From NCBI GenBank assembly GCA_021234155.1, contig JAJEKV010000002.1:42645203-42709202 (forward strand): DNA of 64,000 nucleotides, written 5' to 3'. Below are positions 50,239-60,961 of the stretch, piece by piece; position 1 is the first letter of the stretch, and the number at the start of each line of letters is the position of its first letter. The translations under genes were made by a program, and so were the position numbers. Source of the DNA: Isoetes taiwanensis (Eukaryota > Streptophyta > Lycopodiopsida > Isoetales > Isoetaceae). A model generated the notes under the pieces. The model worked only from the letters and a program-made list of their open reading frames with translations. It had not been told where the DNA came from and made no database searches.

Positions 50239-50665
50239 CTAGTCACCGAAACTCCCTCGGATCCTTCTTCGTTGCCAGCGGAGGTCCTTGGGCATGATGG
50301 TGACCCTCTTTAAGCGTGTATGGCGCAAAGGTTGGCGCTCGCTCAAAATTTCGATGAGGTAAGCCTGGGCAGCCTCCCGGAGTGCGAGGGATTGCAAAAA
50401 GCTTGGAACCTCGTCGGTTTTAAATTCACGGCAATTTCCCATACAAGCCGAAGGGAAGCCGACGAATCAATGGCTCGATGACTTCGATACTTACGCATCT
50501 CCCAAAGTGCTACCGTGCCCTGGTCGAATCTGTGGGCTTCCGCGGGCTTGAGGGTTGCCTTGGCGGCGGAATGGATTTCCGCCGGTTGTTGGATGCTTTG
50601 CGGTGACGATCACGCTCCGCCTCTACGAGCCGATGTCTTCTTGGCAATAGTGACATCCTTCCGCA
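50239..50665 (-). pseudogene. Histone H3-like (possibly CENH3-like) coding remnant within LTR element III
   Basis: The minus-strand open stretch 50442-50239 contains ALREAAQAYLIEIL, then KRVTIMPKDLRWQRR and RIRG near its end. This corresponds to helix 2, loop 2 and helix 3 of histone H3 (canonical ALQEAAEAYLVGLF and KRVTIMPKDIQLARRIRG). Just upstream, other open stretches resemble the H3 N-terminal part: TVALWEMRKY, then IEPLIRRLPF, and before them a basic tail-like KKTSARRGG. Differences from canonical H3 (EILSERQ in loop 1, ending in RIRGSFGD) recall the fast-evolving centromeric H3, but that is only a suggestion. It lies between the primer-binding site and gag of a chromovirus, on the same strand. 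It is broken and not expected to make a histone. A chance match is unlikely because several blocks occur in the right order. Confidence 0.78.
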
Positions 50666-50979
50666 ATGGGTCTTATAGTTCACTCCACCCTTCACGGGTT
50701 TGGTACTCTTTCTCTTCAACGCCCCTTACCCCACTCCGCCGCCTTCCTATTCTTAGGGCCGCCGGGCTCCCGTTGGTCCACATTATCCCCATGTTTTGGT
50801 CTCCCCGGGGTCAACGTTCTAACCAACGGATCTCCTGTGGCGACCAACATCCGGGTTCTGCCGCTGACCAACTCTGCTGGTCGCCCCCCCGCTTCACACT
50901 GTTGATTCCCCGCCCTGGCTGGTTCCGCCATCCTCCTTTTCCTTACGGCCGCTCTCTCTCTCTTACAGATCTCCGCCTC

Positions 50980-51620
50980 TTTGTCCAAGCGCTAGCTTGT
51001 GTTCGCCTAGTAATCTCCGTGATGGTAATTATCCGCCACGGCCAGATATGTCATCTTTGCACGAGGTCCATGCGGGCTTGGTCAAAATTAGGTGGAACAT
51101 TCCCTCGAAAAATGAAGCTATTGAGGTCTTCATTCCAAGAGAAGGTAGGAAGATTGTAATAATCTTGGTACATAAGTACACGGCCCTTACCAAGGTAATA
51201 AAAGCGATTTTTCCGTGGCTTCGGTGGGGCACTAGCTATTTGCTGCAGTGTCTTCTACCCTAGCAAGGTGCATGATCCTTTGGGCCTCATTTCGATAAGC
51301 TCGGGATCCTCATCCGTCCTGGCCGAGGGATAGAACCAACTATGGCCCAAGCATGGTCCGCTGCTCCACAACAAGCAGTATGATCTGCTCTGCAACATTT
51401 AGTTTCATAAGGAAGCGCATTAAAGTGCAAAATGGGGTAGGGAATCCTTCGGCCCTCAATGAAGTGCTTCACAAAAAGATCTAGAACAGTATCAACTGTG
51501 GGGCTGTCATCCACAAGATGTTCTACTAGCGCGGTGAACAGTTGGAATACTTCATCTTCTTCAGGTCCACGGTAAGTTTAAAACGCGGCATGGTAGCAGT
51601 GGCGCTGGACAACAAAGAGG
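50980..51620 (-). other. Unrecognised coding-like stretch upstream of the H3-like remnant
   Basis: The minus strand has open frames with protein-like composition: VLDLFVKHFIEGRRIPYPIL (near 51460), then YYNLPTFSWNEDLNSFIF and PPNFDQARMDLV (near 51120-51070). A candidate ATG lies in the pyrimidine-rich leader near 51591. I recognise no domain. It could be an extra ORF of the element, an N-terminal exon of captured host DNA, or another insertion. An overlapping 214-codon frame on the plus strand (50515-51159) is judged a shadow. Confidence 0.35.
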
Positions 51621-51779
51621 AAGGAGTAGGCCGCTCAAACGCGGAATGTGGTGGTGCTAGGGTGGTCAAGCGCCAAAGGGTTAAGGCGGTTGAGAGATGT
51701 GAGAGGAGGTCGGCTATGGCAGAACTAAAGCTCGAATCCGGCGGCTATGGCGGAAAAGGTCGCTCAGAGAAAACACACT

Positions 51780-52291
51780 TTTAAAAAAATAACCCAAATT
51801 CAAATTTCAACGTTCAACTTTTTATTAAAAATTTCCAAAAATATATTTTATTTTTTTTTTATTATTTTTTTTTTATAAAAAACAGACGCAGATAAAAAAA
51901 TACGCGGCGATCAATCGATGGGGCCAAGCATTTATAATGGCCTTAACTTTTCGAAATAAACACCTCCGAGGACAGCAACGCCCCTTTCGATTTTTTCGGC
52001 GGCCTGTTGTCTTTTTGACCTCGGGAGATGTGCCCCTAGGGTATTTGGGAGGTGCCCCGATCCATTGGAGCCAAGCGCCTTCATCCGAGCTAGCTACAAA
52101 AGTTATAGCTCTTCCAAACTTGGGTCTTCCAAATAAGCCCTAGACTTCTTAAGAACTTACATCCTATTACCTTAACCTAGCACAAAACCAAACGCCGAGA
52201 GCCAAACAATCACTTAAAATCTCTCTCCGACTACCGAACTAACGAAGTTAGGTTTGAGTCACGCTATGATTTCGAAAATAACCGAAATCAC
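51780..52291. other. LTR element III leader region
   Basis: AT-rich at 51780-51920, then about 350 bases with no domain, leading to the primer-binding site. Nothing else can be supported. Confidence 0.4.
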
Positions 52292-52303
52292 GACTCGATA
52301 CCA
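52292..52303 (-). promoter_or_regulatory. LTR element III primer-binding site
   Basis: The minus strand reads TGGTATCGAGTC, matching the 3' end of initiator tRNA-Met (PBS consensus TGGTATCAGAGC) at most positions, directly next to the inner edge of the 5' LTR. In LTR elements this site primes minus-strand DNA synthesis. Confidence 0.75.
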
Positions 52304-53931
52304 TCGCGGACGCCCCTCGATATATACGACCCTACCATATATATATACGGACTTTCTCCCCATGGCGACCGCCTCGCCATGAATGGGCCCTCCTCCGTCA
52401 ACCCGCAGCCATCTACGAGATGCCCGAAAGTGAAGGACACGGAAGTGTCATTCGCCCACGCCGATGGGCTCCTACGCCGCTGAAGCATGAATACAAGGGT
52501 TAGCACCCAAAGATAAATCATATATATAAATAACCACCACGAAGGGTGGCGATCCATCCAAGTACCAACGGCAAAGAATATGCATCTAAACCTAAGAAAA
52601 CACCCCAAACCCTGTGTTCTACCCCGCCTGGACTCACGGGGGATGGACTGACAACCGGGTCTCAAGAGGTCGCCAGACAGAGGTATAACTGGCGCTATGG
52701 GCATAGAACATCGGCTAGGGTTGTCCACTCCATCCGCCCCTCCTATGCACACTTTGCGCATGGGTCGATCCACGCTATGGCCGCTATAGCCTTCCTGAGA
52801 CGCAAACTCAAGGTATCACCCTTTTGAGTCTACTCCGTGGTTCATGACGCCTTGGTCCGATGAGGCGTGCCTGGGAAGCATCCCCTTCCGGATCACAAAG
52901 GGGTTCCATGGGTGAGCTAGAGAATACGTCGCGCATCGCTGACCCCCGCGATCCATACCCAACTTACTCACCCTAAATCTACTCAAAGTGCAAGATGCTC
53001 CATAATGGATCACACCTCTACACCCGTGGAGTGTCGGACCCATACCCGCCCCTCGTGACCAGGACTGGCCATCGCCCTAGCCCATCAGAGGGAGTCTCGT
53101 GAGCCTTTTATGTTCGTGCAAGACCCCACCCCCACTTCACCACTGTGGTTCCTTCTTCGGTGCTAAGCCGCACCATAGCCGTCCTACTGACCTTGGTCTC
53201 TTGTACACAGCCGCAACTAATGGGATCTGTTATATGGCTCTATCTAGGAGTATACTACCATACATGAGCTCGAGGTCTCTACCCCCCTTAATTCCCCATT
53301 TCGAGTAATACTATGCAAAGAACTATCAATCCATCCTTTACGAGCAAAACCAGAATCGGAATATAAAGAGAACTTACCTTTACAATCAAGGGTTAGCTCC
53401 TACGAGTAAAACACAGAGAGAACAGACAAAACAACGCAACAAGTGCCCAACAGGGGCGCTACCCTAGAATTCACAAGCTACACTAACCACCCACCTGTAT
53501 TCCTCGGGCTGACCCTTTTATCGTTTGATGCCTCCATCCTCCTGGGACTCGATGCTCAGCTCTGGTTACACAGGTACAAGTACTTTGGCAAGGTGGCGCT
53601 TAGCTTGTCAAAAGGTAGGCGCTCAGCTCAAGGTCGATTATGGTGGATATGGGGGTGGTGATCCACCTTAATGGTCCAAAGTAGCATTCACCATGCTGGC
53701 CAATCGAGTTTGGCCAGGTGGCGCCTTCCCAAAGGATAATTAGCTTAATTATCCTTTTTAATTAATAATTCCTTAATATAGGTTATTATCCTTAACAATT
53801 AAATTAGCATAGCTAATTTAATCCCTTTTAGGTCAACCCCCTAGGTTACCATACCCCATGGTGGCGTATCTATACTGGGTGACGTGTCAATATATTTATA
53901 CGTATACCATATAAATACTTGGAACGTCACA
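52304..53931 (-). repeat. LTR element III, 5' LTR
   Basis: Partner of 41640-43120. The outer end AACGTCACA at 53931 gives TGTGACGTT on the minus strand, identical to the other copy. Shared landmarks include CATGAATACAAGGGTTAGCA, ATAACCACCACGAAGG and TTAATTAATAATTCC. Differences are frequent around CAG/CTG words. Confidence 0.88.
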
Positions 53932-55105
53932 CCCATGATGCAAACTTGTTCATTGCCTGGAATAAAATTCATCCTATTCTTCAGAGAGACAAATTATCTG
54001 ACGCTACTATGAGCACAAATCTTTTCTGGTCTCCTATTCTTGCAGATCAAAATTCAAAGGTCATGGCCATTAAGCATCCAAAAATTTATAGTAAATGGTT
54101 TGGCAAAGGGATGTTAAGGATCTTTACAAAGGAAACAATACTTTCATCTCATAGGGGCCCCTTTGATATCTTTGTCTCTACTTTAAATGTTATTGATTCT
54201 AATGCTCCCTACTCTGACTGTGACAAAATATCTGATTTTTCTTAAAGAGGAAGGATCTTCGAGATTAGATACAGACATTGACAGCTATGAGATCTCATTA
54301 CACCAAACTCAGCAAACAGGAAAGCATCTCACCTTGAAACAGCTTTGTGCAATGGCTGATGACTTCATAGAGGAGGTTGAAAGCTCGAGGAAAAGAGAAG
54401 CAGAATGGGCTGAGATCTACACCAGGGAGTTCATGCAGATGTGATTTGTTTGAATTTTTATACAATACTCACTTCAGCATGACAGAGAGACAGCTGGCTA
54501 GATACAGAGAAACATATTAGTCATAAGCTACTGACAGACCTGTATGGTACTTTGTTACTACTAGTGGGAAAGGAAAGCCTGACATCTCTACTCATTCAGA
54601 ACGACTGTGGTCAAAACAGATATATTCATGGATCGACATCTGAGTTCTACAAGCAGTATAATGAGTGGTTTGATGCAAACCTTGAGAATGAGAATTAATC
54701 CCATCTTTCTGCTCTATGGCCTCCCAATTTGTCCCAAACTATCAGAATTTTGCCTTCCAAACCGATCATTTTACTAATTTCCGCCATTCAACTATTGAAG
54801 ATCATGGTTGGTATTTCAATTTGTTTTTACAGGAAATTGAAGACTCTACTTTTGGACAGCTGTTTCCCTGCTAAGAGGTCATTGAGAGCATTTTTATCTG
54901 AAGGCTTCAGGATCTACCATCTATATTAAGCAAATCAAATCACGAGCTACTCTTCTCAATTTTGATGTCATTTTTGATGCTCAACTTATTATGAGTGTCT
55001 TATCTTTTTTACCCTGCTATATAGCAGATTGGTATTTGGATTGTATGGCTTTATCTAATTAATGAAAAAATCTACCCTTACTCTAAAAAAAAAAAGAAAA
55101 AAGAA
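53932..55105 (+). other. Unrecognised coding-like fragment ending in a poly(A)-like tail
   Basis: Directly right of LTR element III, the plus strand has open stretches of protein-like character: NLFWSPILADQNSKVMAIKH and YSKWFGKGMLRIF (53990-54120), then KHLTLKQLCAMADDFIEEVE and REAEWAEIYTREFMQM (54325-54444), and later QYNEWFDANLENEN (near 54660). They lie in different frames. It ends with an A-rich run after ATTAATGAAAAAATC (about 55060-55105), like a retroposed 3' end. I do not recognise the family; a LINE-like element or a retrocopy are both possible. The LTR element appears to have inserted into or next to it. Confidence 0.4.
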
Positions 55106-57367
55106 AAAACAAGGAGATAGAGACGGTCACTGCGTAACTTCCTCTGCGTCGAACTTGTGCTTCTGTCCATTCACTTTTGGGCCATTCTGGTAAAAAGACC
55201 TCCTATTTCTTCTCACTTTTGTTTGTCATCTTTTATATTTGCTTGTTGTTGGAAGGACCTGATCTTCAAGTATTTTCTAGACCTTCATACACTTGTAAAC
55301 TTCTTTGATATAGATCTATAAAAAAGGCATCGATTTTTGTCATAATGCATTAAATAGTCTTGCTGGGTATTTCAGTGGTTTGGGCTTGCATGGTTTTAGG
55401 CTGAATCGTCCAATGACCATGGCTGCTTGAAAGAATTATCCACGTAGCCAAGATGTTCATATCAGAGCGCCATTCGGAATCCATGGATCTGACCATTTGC
55501 AGAATTTGAAGCGCCTGTTCGATATAGCTAGTAAGCACCCATGGCGATTTCTGTATCTCTTCCTCCATCCATAGATCTTTGATTAATATTTGCTGAGCCA
55601 ACTATAATGTATTTGTCATCAACTGAATATGAGAGATAAAAATAACATTGATTAGAATGAAAGCAAAGTATCAATAGTCAGGGTTCTTAGGGTATTACCT
55701 ATCATCATTTTGGAATGGCTATAAATCATAAAACGTCGGTTTGTTTGTGTTGCTAGATAGTTGGATTTTGGCTCAGGCAATGCAGATGGCAAGTATTCGG
55801 CTCCCTGTCTCGCCTCTTGGCCTCTAACGTGCCTTTTTTGCTAGTCCTTTTTCTTTTTTTTTTCGTTTTCCTTTTCGTTTATTGCTTAACAAAGGAAGGC
55901 GACGAATGTTTTAACAAAAAGGTAACTTAGGCATTTCGAGTAGACAAGGGGACGGACAACGGATAGGAAGGAGATAGCTAGACTGCTATAGTGCAATTTC
56001 GACCAGCTTATCCATGATCTGTGGCTCGACTGAACCTACTCTGGAATTCTGATAGCAGCCAATAAGTTTCAATACTTGGCTTTAATCCCTTTGCTTATCT
56101 CCCATCGTTTCCTGATGTAGGGTTTTTGTATGCAGGACCCATACAAAGGAGAAACTGTATGCAGTGTTTTGTATGCAGGCTAGGGTTTGAAGGTTTTTGT
56201 GCAGAGTTGGGCGAACAACCCGAAATGGGGCTTAAGGTTTTTATGTAGATTTGTGTAGATTTGGACAGGGATGCCAAGCCAGATTGCTTGATCAATCAGA
56301 TTGCTTGATTGCTACATACTTTTTTCAAGACGAGACAAAGCCTAACATTGTCTTTATCTTGAATCCTTATTCTTGAGCCATGGAGTAGCTATAACATTCT
56401 TAAAAGCTGGTATCCAGAACCAGTGATTTGTATTTTCCTTTCTATTTTTCCTTGGCATGGAGTGGCTATGGCTATCTGTGGACTGAACCCGTCCTTAAAG
56501 TTTTGCGATTGTAATAGACAAGCAAGCACATAAAAGATATTTACATATTTCATGATGAAACATTCAAAATCTATTGCAAGTTTGATGATGGAGTAAGGTA
56601 TGTATTGAGTGTAATGGGCGGGCTTGAAAAAATAGGGCATGAAACAGGGCTAGCGCATATTGTCTTTGGCATTGCAGCATTTGCATGATTCTAGAATGGG
56701 CAGAAAACTTATGTTAATTATGGTGGATACTAGGAGAAATGCGAGGATTTGTTTCCCTCCGGCAAAGATTTCTGAGGATATTAGCAAATTTAAATATATC
56801 CACACGAAGTTGCGAAGACCTGCCACAGGAATATAGAGGATGTGCACCGGTTTGCAGTGGAAGATTAAGTTTTTTTGTTTCTGAAAATATAGTTAGGGTC
56901 CTTTCTAAATATGATGTAAATTTTCTTACAATATGGCATATAGGGAAGAAGGATTTGGTATTAGCTATCCAATAGTAAAAGCTCTTGAAAAAATTGCCAA
57001 GAAAAATAAAAGCGACCAAGATAAATGACAGATAAAACTGATAGGATTTGGTTTTTTTTTCTCGTTGAAAGCTTTGTATTAAGTGACCATCAGGATATAG
57101 TTTTTTTTGCTTGTTGAAAGCAGTTTTTTTTCTTGTTGAAAGCTTTGTATTCTTCACTGCCATGCTATAACTATGGTTGTGGTTTTATCGGGCAAAGATT
57201 TGACTATTTATTGTTTTGGTTGTGTTATGGAATGTTGCGAATGTTTTTTTTTTTTTTCCCCCAAAATGCAACCCCCCTCCCCAACCAGCTCCCCCCCCCC
57301 TCCCCCGGGGAAAAAAAACTCCTAATAAAAGAAAAAAATCGAAATTTGTTAAAAAAAACGTTGAAAT
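55106..57367. repeat. Gene-free, homopolymer-rich DNA
   Basis: No gene is visible. A local repeat at 57050-57146 has three near-copies of TTTTTTTTCTTGTTGAAAGC. At 57244-57330 there is an odd run of T, C and A homopolymers (including ten consecutive C). Open frames up to 149 codons (57163-56714, minus) are low-complexity and match no family. Confidence 0.5.
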
Positions 57368-57470
57368 TCTCTTTGGGGCAGTTCTCCTTCCTCCTCACTT
57401 GCTTTGTAACATTACCATTCTTTTAATATATTGATGGCACAGTTCTTCAAAAAGAAAAAAAAAAAAAAAA
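57368..57470 (+). mobile_element. Minimal 5'-truncated LINE insertion (LINE-D)
   Basis: About 100 bp of the LINE-B/C 3' end on the plus strand (CTTTGGGGCAGTTCTCC through ATTGATGGCACAGTTCTTC), followed by a poly(A). Target duplications AACGTTGAAAT at 57357-57367 and 57471-57481, extended by flanking A residues, bound it exactly. This is the same family as the copies at 3022 and 5940, in the opposite orientation. Confidence 0.92.
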
Positions 57471-57481
57471 AACGTTGAAAT

Positions 57482-58570
57482 CCTTGTTTTGGGAATGGGA
57501 GATGTTGTTTTTTGTATTTGAGAAAAAAATAAAAATTAAAAAAGAATGGCAACCAAAAAAAAAAAAAATTCAAAAAACATTTGGAAGTTCATTTTATATT
57601 TTATTCAACATAAGATGTCTTACAAGCCATATTGACAAGGATTGGCTAGCTCTATACTTATCACACAAAATGACAAATCTCTTTATTGTTCCATGCGAAA
57701 CCTTTGGTTCTACTTGATTGGCATAAACAACCTTGGAGCCTACAAAATAGAGAACGTGCGTGTCAATGTGCATGGCATTGGAGGTCAAGCATGGATATTG
57801 GATAGCCTTTGTGGATCTCATCACATTAAAGACACAAGATCAATATTGGCCACATGCAGCGTAGTGCCCTACAAACCAATTAATGTGACCAATATGCACA
57901 TCGTGTGAAAATGTGTTTGTCTTGATTTTTACAAACTACTAATGTAGAGCATGTGAAAAAAGGTTGACTTTTGGTAATGCAGTAATTCAGCTTTATTGGT
58001 CTACAAACCACATGTTCCAGAAACATTAATATAGTCACAAAGTCAATGCACCAGGAACCAATGGCATCATCCCAAGCATTAAGGATATAAAGCATGATGA
58101 TATGGAAATTGTGTAATTGATAGTGGTATATGGAATCTGGAAAATAGGGCCCATGCCATCTCACAAGGGGTACATTGATGTGGAAATTTATGGACTAGAA
58201 AAAGCTTCTAGAATTATATTTATGATTATGTATACAATGGCATCTTTTTGGGTTAAAATTGTTACCCTGGTTATAGGTCGTGGCACGATCATGATCGTGG
58301 GTTATTCTACGGGATGGAATCACCAACCGTTGGGATTGCGCCATATCATCATAACAAGGGTAACTTTATTTTCACCCCTTTTTTGGAGGCACCTCGAGGC
58401 CCTATGTGTACAAATGCCTCATCAAAGTGACATTTGCTGGTTGTTGGATGGTAGGTCGCTCCACATAGTCTAAAACATGTGAACATGGTATTTGAAATTT
58501 CAATGCTATGTGGCATTAGTAGGGATAATTTTAGCTTCCTACGAGATGCCGTGGCATATTTGGTCTATTT
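57482..58570. other. Gene-free stretch upstream of KCS
   Basis: AT-rich DNA with no recognisable gene. A plus-strand frame at 58117-58473 (118 codons) has no family motif. Confidence 0.5.
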
Positions 58571-58652
58571 AGGCCCAGATTCCACCGAACGGCTACTTGG
58601 ACTTCTGCAATTCGTCCAGGTATGAACTTCCGACTCAGTGGAATCTGGGCCT
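58571..58652. repeat. 82-bp foldback element
   Basis: Perfect 15-base inverted arms, AGGCCCAGATTCCAC and GTGGAATCTGGGCCT, enclose about 52 bases. The enclosed part has its own short inner inverted pair (TGGAC/GTCCA). Size and structure fit a tiny non-autonomous DNA transposon or a hairpin-forming transcript. A (CTAT)n run follows at about 58664-58682. Confidence 0.7.
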
Positions 58653-59135
58653 TATATGGCATCTGTCTATCTATCTATCTATGGGTGAAATAAAGTTGTC
58701 GTGAATGGAGTGCACGTGGCTAAATCAAGACGATTGAAGATTCCACAAGATAAAATCCTTAACCATTATGATCACGCCATGTCAGCAAATTAATGGTATT
58801 TTCTCCTGTTTGGGCCTAAGTTATGGCCTGTGTAGGTAACCTATACTGTATAGGTGTTTAGCCACTAGCTAGCCTCAAATGTAGGTCAAAAACATGTGTA
58901 GTGCTCCATCCCAACCCTTCACCCGTCACGCATCGCCCGTCATGTTTTTTCTTTACATGTTTTTCTTTTAGCCCCGGCGCACTTGTTGCATTTGCTTGTA
59001 GTCGGCACGATCCAGTCCGGCGGTTGGCCGCCCGGGCCTTCTTGTCTCAGTAGCTCAATTTTTCACAAAAACTTAATTGCCTGGCATTACTGGAGCATTT
59101 GATTGGGTCTTGAGTCTTTTACAGAGGAAAAACTG
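58653..59135 (+). promoter_or_regulatory. Presumed KCS promoter and first leader exon
   Basis: The stretch between the foldback and the leader intron. A GC-richer part (58960-59040) and CAAT-like words are present, but no convincing TATA box or transcription start can be fixed from sequence alone. Assignment is by position. Confidence 0.4.
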
Positions 59136-59359
59136 GTAAGACTTAATTCTTCACTTAGCTGATGAGTTTTGTGTGGGATTATGATGGATAGTGTGCATTA
59201 TGTTTTACTTAAATATTGTGAAGGATCATTGATTGTGATTCCTTGTCATTGTTTGAGCTCGTTCTTTCTTTTTTCTGGTTGAAATAACCTAGCCTATTTC
59301 AAGTTATGCTTTCGTTCTTCAGTCTTGCATCATAGTGCTATTTTATTTTTGATGGACAG
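59136..59359 (+). other. Probable intron in the KCS 5' leader
   Basis: Donor GTAAGACTT follows AACTG at 59136. A T-rich tract and acceptor TTTGATGGACAG end at 59359, 24 bases before the start codon. Its length of 224 bp and high T content suit a plant intron. Leader introns are common in plant genes and often raise expression. No transcript evidence is available. Confidence 0.55.
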
Positions 59360-59383
59360 GTACATAAAAAGCATTGAGAAAAA

Positions 59384-60961
59384 ATGTCACAAAGAGGGAG
59401 TCAAATGGCTCCAACTTTGGAGCAGATGGAAGGAAATCTGGTGAGAATGGGAGGGGACAGAATGTCAGTGCAGATCCGAGCCAGGCGTCGGCTACCAGAC
59501 TTTCTACAGAGCGTAAATCTGAAATATGTGAAGCTCGGATACCACTATCTCATAACTCATTTTATCACTTTGCTTCTAATTCCCATGATGCTAGCAGTAA
59601 TGTTGGAAGTAGGAAGAATGGGTCCAGATGATATATGGCAGCTTTGGGTGCATTTACAATTCAATCTTGTTAGTGTTCTGATCTGTTCAGCCTTGCTTGT
59701 GTTTGGTGGCACTGTGTATGTTATGTCCAGGCCTCGTCCTGTATATTTGATTGACTATGCATGTTATAAGCCTGCTGATAATCTGAAGGCACCTTTCCAG
59801 AGATTCATGGACCATTCAAGGCTCTCCGGAAACTTTGATGAAAAAAGCTTGATTTTTCAAAAAAAAATTCTAGAGCGCTCTGGGCTGGGGGAGGAAACTT
59901 ATCTTCCACCTGCTCTGCATGAGTTACCAGCAAATCCTTGCATGACTGCAGCCAGGGCAGAGGCTGAGGAAGTTATGTTTGGTGCACTAGATGAGCTTTT
60001 TGAAAAAACTGGTGTAAAGCCTAAAGATGTTGGTGTGTTGATAGTAAATTGTAGTCTCTTCAACCCAACTCCTTCTCTGTCTGCTATGATTGTGAACAAA
60101 TATAAAATGAGAGGTAACATCAGAAGTTACAACTTGGGTGGCATGGGATGCAGTGCAGGTGTGATATCCATTGATCTTGCCAAAGACATTCTTCAAGTGC
60201 TTGGAAATACATATGCCTTGGTTATCAGCATGGAAAATATTACCCAGAATTGGTACTTTGGTAACAGTAGATCTATGCTTATTCCCAATTGTTTATTTAG
60301 AATGGGAGGTGCTGCTGTTCTGCTCTCTAACAAGAGGAGCGCAAAGCGACGGGCCAAATATCAGCTCGTCCATTCAGTGAGAACCCACAAAGGGGCAAAT
60401 GATAATTGTTTCCATTGTGTTTATCAGGAGCAAGATGAGAATGGAAAACTTGGGGTTTCTTTGTCTAAGGAACTCATGGCCATAGCAGGGGATGCATTGA
60501 AGACCAATATAACAACTCTTGGACCATTAGTGCTGCCCTTATCTGAGCAAATAATTTTTTTCGCAGTGTTGGTGGCAAGGAAGCTACTGAATGTGAAGAT
60601 GAAGCCTTATATTCCAGACTTCAAGTTGGCATTTGATCACTTTTGTATTCATGCAGGTGGAAGGGCAGTGATTGATGAGCTTGAAAGACATTTACAACTT
60701 TCAACACATCATGTAGAGGCCTCTAGGATGACGCTGCACAGGTTTGGAAACACTTCATCCTCTTCAATTTGGTACGAGTTGGCCTATATGGGAAGGATGA
60801 GGAAAGACAACAGGGTATGGCAAATTGCATTTGGCAGTGGATTTAAATGCAACAGTGCAGTCTGGCAGGCTCTGAGAACAATCAAACCTTCTACTAGGAG
60901 TCCATGGGCGGATTGTATTGATAGGTATCCAGTAGAGATTCCCGAGGTGTTTCATTTCTGA
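59384..60961 (+). CDS. KCS: 3-ketoacyl-CoA synthase (very-long-chain fatty acid elongase)
   Basis: 525 residues, uninterrupted, within the 490-530 usual for the family. The enzyme condenses malonyl-CoA with a long-chain acyl-CoA, the rate-setting step of the ER fatty-acid elongase that supplies waxes, cutin/suberin and sphingolipids. Two hydrophobic segments (about 53-75 and 93-112) anchor it in the ER membrane. The FAE1/CUT1-type condensing domain follows, with [19 protein letters not shown] and the active-site [17 protein letters not shown] (Cys256). The catalytic His423 (CIHAGGRAV) and Asn456 (RFGNTSSSS) are spaced as in FAE1 (167 and 200 residues from Cys). [11 protein letters not shown] is intact. 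The segment [13 protein letters not shown] is a few residues shorter than the usual ELAYxEAKGRMRKGDR loop. The start at 59384 gives the full N-terminus. [11 protein letters not shown] and overall similarity suggest the CUT1/KCS4-17 type, but the exact subclass cannot be assigned here. Codons are free of breaks, unlike all neighbours. Confidence 0.97.
   Translation: MSQRGSQMAPTLEQMEGNLVRMGGDRMSVQIRARRRLPDFLQSVNLKYVKLGYHYLITHFITLLLIPMMLAVMLEVGRMGPDDIWQLWVHLQFNLVSVLICSALLVFGGTVYVMSRPRPVYLIDYACYKPADNLKAPFQRFMDHSRLSGNFDEKSLIFQKKILERSGLGEETYLPPALHELPANPCMTAARAEAEEVMFGALDELFEKTGVKPKDVGVLIVNCSLFNPTPSLSAMIVNKYKMRGNIRSYNLGGMGCSAGVISIDLAKDILQVLGNTYALVISMENITQNWYFGNSRSMLIPNCLFRMGGAAVLLSNKRSAKRRAKYQLVHSVRTHKGANDNCFHCVYQEQDENGKLGVSLSKELMAIAGDALKTNITTLGPLVLPLSEQIIFFAVLVARKLLNVKMKPYIPDFKLAFDHFCIHAGGRAVIDELERHLQLSTHHVEASRMTLHRFGNTSSSSIWYELAYMGRMRKDNRVWQIAFGSGFKCNSAVWQALRTIKPSTRSPWADCIDRYPVEIPEVFHF

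Larger units (their letters stand above)
41640..53931 (-). mobile_element. LTR element III: Ty3/gypsy chromovirus fossil, ~12.3 kb
   Basis: LTRs of about 1.5-1.6 kb (41640-43120 and 52304-53931) enclose a minus-strand region. It contains an initiator-tRNA-Met-type primer-binding site, then a long 5' region, then gag, protease (DTGS), reverse transcriptase, RNase H, integrase and a C-terminal chromodomain, and finally a purine-rich tract before the 3' LTR. The chromodomain places it among chromoviruses. It is unusually long because of about 3.8 kb between primer site and gag that holds host-like sequence, including a histone H3-like remnant. The coding region is broken in many places (ten or more). 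The LTRs are similar enough to suggest a fairly recent insertion. Confidence 0.92.

Noticed and set aside
50515-51159. 214-codon open frame on the plus strand.
   Set aside because: It lies opposite the H3-like and other coding-like minus-strand stretches in a GC-richer zone and has no family motif; most likely a shadow frame.
56714-57163. 149-codon minus-strand open frame.
   Set aside because: Composition follows AT-rich homopolymer DNA and there is no recognisable domain.
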